Below are positions 61,574 to 64,000 of a stretch of DNA of 64,000 bases, in pieces. The notes beneath the pieces were generated by a model that did not search any database, was not told where the DNA came from, and saw only the letters and a list, made by a program, of their open reading frames with translations. How positions within the stretch are numbered: position 1 is the first letter of the stretch; each line of letters starts with the position of its first letter. Both the position numbers and the translations under genes were made by a program. Origin of the DNA: an uncultured Prevotellaceae bacterium (GTDB lineage: Bacteria; Bacteroidota; Bacteroidia; Bacteroidales; Bacteroidaceae); the NCBI GenBank assembly GCA_900316265.1, contig ONCH01000016.1:1-64000 (forward strand), given 5' to 3'.

Positions 61574-62203
61574 ATGAAACAAGAGTATACGTATATATAT
61601 GATGGCATGACCGCTTTCGAAAAAGAAGTTAAACGACTGTGCGATTTCTTAACGGCACTAATATGCCTTATTATCTTTTCCCCATTATTTCTGCTCTGTT
61701 ATATCGCCATCAAGCGCGACAATGACGGACCAGTTATCTATAAGCAGATACGCATAGGACGTTTTGGACGTCCATTCTATATCTATAAATTCCGCAGCAT
61801 GATTATCGATGCGGAGAAGAATGGCGAGCCACAATTGTGGAATGCTGAGACTGATTCACGACTGACCAAGACTGGTAAGTTCCTGCGAGACCACCATTTG
61901 GATGAGTTGCCCCAGTTCTGGAATGTACTGATTGGCGACATGTCGTTTGTTGGGCCACGTCCTGAACGCAAGTTCTACATCAACCAGATTATGCAGCATG
62001 ACCCACGCTACGAGTGTCTCTATCAGATTCGTCCGGGCATTACCTCAATGGCTACCATCTACAATGGCTATACGGATACCATGGAGAAAATGCTGACACG
62101 CTTGCGAATGGACCTGGAATATCTGGAACACCGCTCTTGGTGGCTTGACATCAAGATTGTCTTCCTCACCTTCGTAAACATTGTCTTCGGCAAGAAATTC
62201 TGA
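61574..62203 (+). CDS. Sugar-phosphate transferase (bacterial sugar transferase family)
   Basis: The 209-residue protein is a minimal polyprenyl-phosphate sugar-1-phosphate transferase: a membrane-penetrating helix (about 20-47, LTALICLIIFSPLFLLC), KFRSMIIDAEKNG, DSRLTKTGKFLRDHHLDELPQFWNVL, GDMSFVGPRPERKFYI and RPGITSMATIY. It should prime a lipid carrier, as a second initiating enzyme next to the one at 18058. No promoter is obvious in the 126 bases before it. Confidence 0.92.
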   Translation: MKQEYTYIYDGMTAFEKEVKRLCDFLTALICLIIFSPLFLLCYIAIKRDNDGPVIYKQIRIGRFGRPFYIYKFRSMIIDAEKNGEPQLWNAETDSRLTKTGKFLRDHHLDELPQFWNVLIGDMSFVGPRPERKFYINQIMQHDPRYECLYQIRPGITSMATIYNGYTDTMEKMLTRLRMDLEYLEHRSWWLDIKIVFLTFVNIVFGKKF

Positions 62204-62238
62204 TTTGCAGAAAAGAAATCCACCAATACTAAAATGTT

Positions 62239-63741
62239 ATGAGGCACTATCTACTATGGGGATTCTTTCTCAGCATCAGTTATATATCTTCTATCTCAGC
62301 ACAAGACACGCTCTCAACCCATGTCAACTATGACTTGACGACGGAGATGGCTGTGGGCACAGGTGACTTCACGGCCTACCAGTTAGTAAGCAACCGTCAC
62401 CATGTGCTGGCAACAAGACCCAACACAGGCTATGTGAGAGGCGCCATCGAGGCGGAGCACTCATTGTCTAAGTACTTCACGCTGACGGGTGGTGCAGACA
62501 TCATTGCTTCTGTGCATGCCAACCACAAGGTCTACCTGCAACAGTTGTACGCCAGTCTGGAATACGACAAGTTTTTCTTTGAGGTAGGTGTCCGCGAAAA
62601 CGACGCCATCCTGCGTAACACTCAGTTGTCATCGGGTACCTTCGCCAAGGGCACTAATGCCAAGCCTATCCCACAAGTACGCATCGGAATTCGCGACTTC
62701 TGGACAGTGCCCTACACCAACGGCTGGCTGCAGATTCACTTTGAGGGTGGCTATGGAAAGTTCCTGGATAGCCAGTACCGCAAGGATGTCTATAACGACC
62801 ACACAGACGTCAACTACAAATACGCTACAGACATCTGGTACCACCAGAAGCACTTCTACTTCCGCACCAATCCTGAGAAGCTTTTCTACGTGACCGCAGG
62901 CATTGAGCACGTGGCACAGTTTGCCGGCAACAAATACGGCATGGAGAATGGGCAATACGTGGAGAAAGAGCATCCCGTGAAGATGAAGGACTTCTTCGAC
63001 ATTTTCCTGCCCTTTGGCGACAAGAACTACTTCGAGAACGGCGCTATGGAGGACTGGGTCTATGGCAACCACCTGGGGTCGATGACTATCCAGCTGAGTT
63101 GGAACATCAACCGCGACCACATGGTGCAGGCCTATCTGGAAGACCCGTTCGAGGACGGCTCAGGCATGCGCAAAGGCAACGGATGGGATGGACTGTGGGG
63201 CGTCGAGTACGTCAATCGTGCCGCTGGGCACCAGTGGATACGTGGTGCAGTCATCGAGTATTTCCAAACCACTAATCAGGGCGGTCCTTTGCACTACGAC
63301 CGTGGCGACTACCCCGACCCTATTCGCTCGCAGATTACCGACAAGGTGGTGGGCAACGACGAATACTACAACCACACCTACTATGGCAGCTACGCCCACT
63401 ACGGTATGACTCCAGGCAACCCGCTCATCACCTCACCTATTTATAATATGGACGGTTTCAACATGTACCGCGACAATCGTGTCAAAGCGTGGCATGTAGC
63501 TCTGAACGGCGAGTTGACAGACCACATCTCCTATCTTGTCAAAGGTTCCTATCGTGAGGGAATGGGCACATACAACAAGCCCATCTACCCCAAGCACCAT
63601 TCCTTCGACGCCATGTTACAGGGCACCTATACCAAAGGTCCTTGGCAGATGTCGGCGGCATGGGCTTTCGATAAAGGTAACATCTATGGTGACTGCTCAA
63701 CGTTTAACTTAAAAATCAACTATCATGGCAAGATTCTCTAA
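62239..63741 (+). CDS. Capsule assembly Wzi-like outer-membrane protein
   Basis: The 500-residue protein has a signal peptide (to about 21, SISAQ) and an outer-membrane barrel pattern with many aromatic, alternating strands (e.g. YFTLTGGADIIASVH, FFFEVGVRENDAIL, WLQIHFEGGYGKFLD, WIRGAVIEYFQTTNQGG). This matches the capsule assembly Wzi family, which holds exopolysaccharide at the surface. It follows the sugar transferase and overlaps the next gene by 17 bases. Confidence 0.85.
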   Translation: MRHYLLWGFFLSISYISSISAQDTLSTHVNYDLTTEMAVGTGDFTAYQLVSNRHHVLATRPNTGYVRGAIEAEHSLSKYFTLTGGADIIASVHANHKVYLQQLYASLEYDKFFFEVGVRENDAILRNTQLSSGTFAKGTNAKPIPQVRIGIRDFWTVPYTNGWLQIHFEGGYGKFLDSQYRKDVYNDHTDVNYKYATDIWYHQKHFYFRTNPEKLFYVTAGIEHVAQFAGNKYGMENGQYVEKEHPVKMKDFFDIFLPFGDKNYFENGAMEDWVYGNHLGSMTIQLSWNINRDHMVQAYLEDPFEDGSGMRKGNGWDGLWGVEYVNRAAGHQWIRGAVIEYFQTTNQGGPLHYDRGDYPDPIRSQITDKVVGNDEYYNHTYYGSYAHYGMTPGNPLITSPIYNMDGFNMYRDNRVKAWHVALNGELTDHISYLVKGSYREGMGTYNKPIYPKHHSFDAMLQGTYTKGPWQMSAAWAFDKGNIYGDCSTFNLKINYHGKIL

Positions 63742-64000
63742 GCACCTCATACTTGTTACATCTTATATCTTCCTTCTTACATCTACCCTCTCTTCCTGTC
63801 AGGAAGGCGGCAATGCGGGCGACCTGTTAGGACAGTGGCGACTGGAGGGTTATGAAGACATGTATGTCAGCTTCTCAGGCACCATCACGCAGTTCCGCAA
63901 GGCCAATGGTCAGCAGGTCTTTGCCAAATTCCAGCACGTAGGTGACAGCCTGTTCATGCAGTGTTCATCCATCTATCAGGAGAAGACAGACACCATCATG
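63725..64000 (+). CDS. Lipoprotein, 3' end outside window (lipocalin-like)
   Basis: An ATG at 63725 opens a frame that stays open to the window end (92 codons visible). It has a lipoprotein signal (LTSTLSSC, Cys about 24), followed by GGNAGDLLGQWRLEGYEDMYVSF and alternating strands (ITQFRKANGQQVFAKFQ), the pattern of lipocalin-like Bacteroidales lipoproteins. It overlaps the Wzi-like gene by 17 bases and is probably cotranslated. The rest is not visible. Confidence 0.65.
   Translation, partial: MARFSKHLILVTSYIFLLTSTLSSCQEGGNAGDLLGQWRLEGYEDMYVSFSGTITQFRKANGQQVFAKFQHVGDSLFMQCSSIYQEKTDTIM

Overview
The window looks like chromosomal DNA from a member of the Bacteroidota, most likely a Prevotella/Segatella-type bacterium. 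The reasons are: many promoters with the Bacteroidota -7 element TAnnTTTG (often TACCTTTGCAG) and almost no Shine-Dalgarno sites; a type III glutamine synthetase; a TonB-plug/beta-barrel outer-membrane protein; a secreted beta-helix protein ending in the Prevotella-style 'YDLQGRKV...GIYIVNGKKVV' tail; an EF-G paralogue of the Bacteroidota type; and Wza/Wzz/Wzi-type exopolysaccharide genes.

Layout. 1-17.4 kb is mostly housekeeping: a metallophosphoesterase tail, a repeat-rich intergenic stretch, a secreted protein, an outer-membrane beta-barrel, a SpoIIE-type phosphatase, a zinc-ribbon coiled-coil protein, a Nif3 protein, a PurF-like protein without its glutaminase cysteine, a degenerate ABC ATPase with a small membrane protein, agmatine deiminase (aguA), a lipoprotein, N-carbamoylputrescine amidase (aguB) abutting glutamine synthetase III, and xylulokinase. 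17.6-39.8 kb is a first surface-polysaccharide locus: response regulator, sugar-phosphate transferase, TolC-like protein, GumC/Wzc-like protein, polymerase, deacetylase, then an acyl-transfer set (ACP, MBOAT, SGNH protein, VOC, FkbH), an esterase, glycosyltransferases, a flippase, a beta-helix protein and an NlpC/P60-like lipoprotein. 40-45.6 kb is a housekeeping island: pgk, a small unknown gene, an EF-G paralogue, hemW, a 28-residue membrane peptide and the tmRNA gene. 45.7-53.9 kb is a second export operon (Wza-like, Wzz-like, EpsG-like, flippase, glycosyltransferase, glycosidase-like). 53.9-54.7 kb is an 820-base non-coding island with several ordered repeat families. 54.7-64 kb continues with glycosyltransferases, a hexapeptide acyltransferase, a WbsX-like protein, a glucuronyl C5-epimerase-like protein, a second sugar-phosphate transferase, a Wzi-like outer-membrane protein and a truncated lipoprotein.

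How the genes fit together. Both loci have the parts of a polymerase-dependent polysaccharide pathway: an initiating sugar-phosphate transferase, glycosyltransferases, a flippase, a polymerase, a chain-length/export system and outer-membrane parts. The most striking module is ACP + MBOAT + SGNH with a neighbouring FkbH: it has the architecture of the Dlt D-alanylation system, but with a glyceryl-ACP-forming enzyme family in place of the adenylating ligase. I infer that it attaches a glycerate-like acyl group to the polysaccharide. Other points of note are a tmRNA gene that appears to lack its first pseudoknot and the first part of its tag, a tandem pair of membrane glycosyltransferases of which one has lost its DXD motif, and three enzymes (PurF-like, EF-G-like, ABC-like) whose hallmark catalytic residues are substituted.
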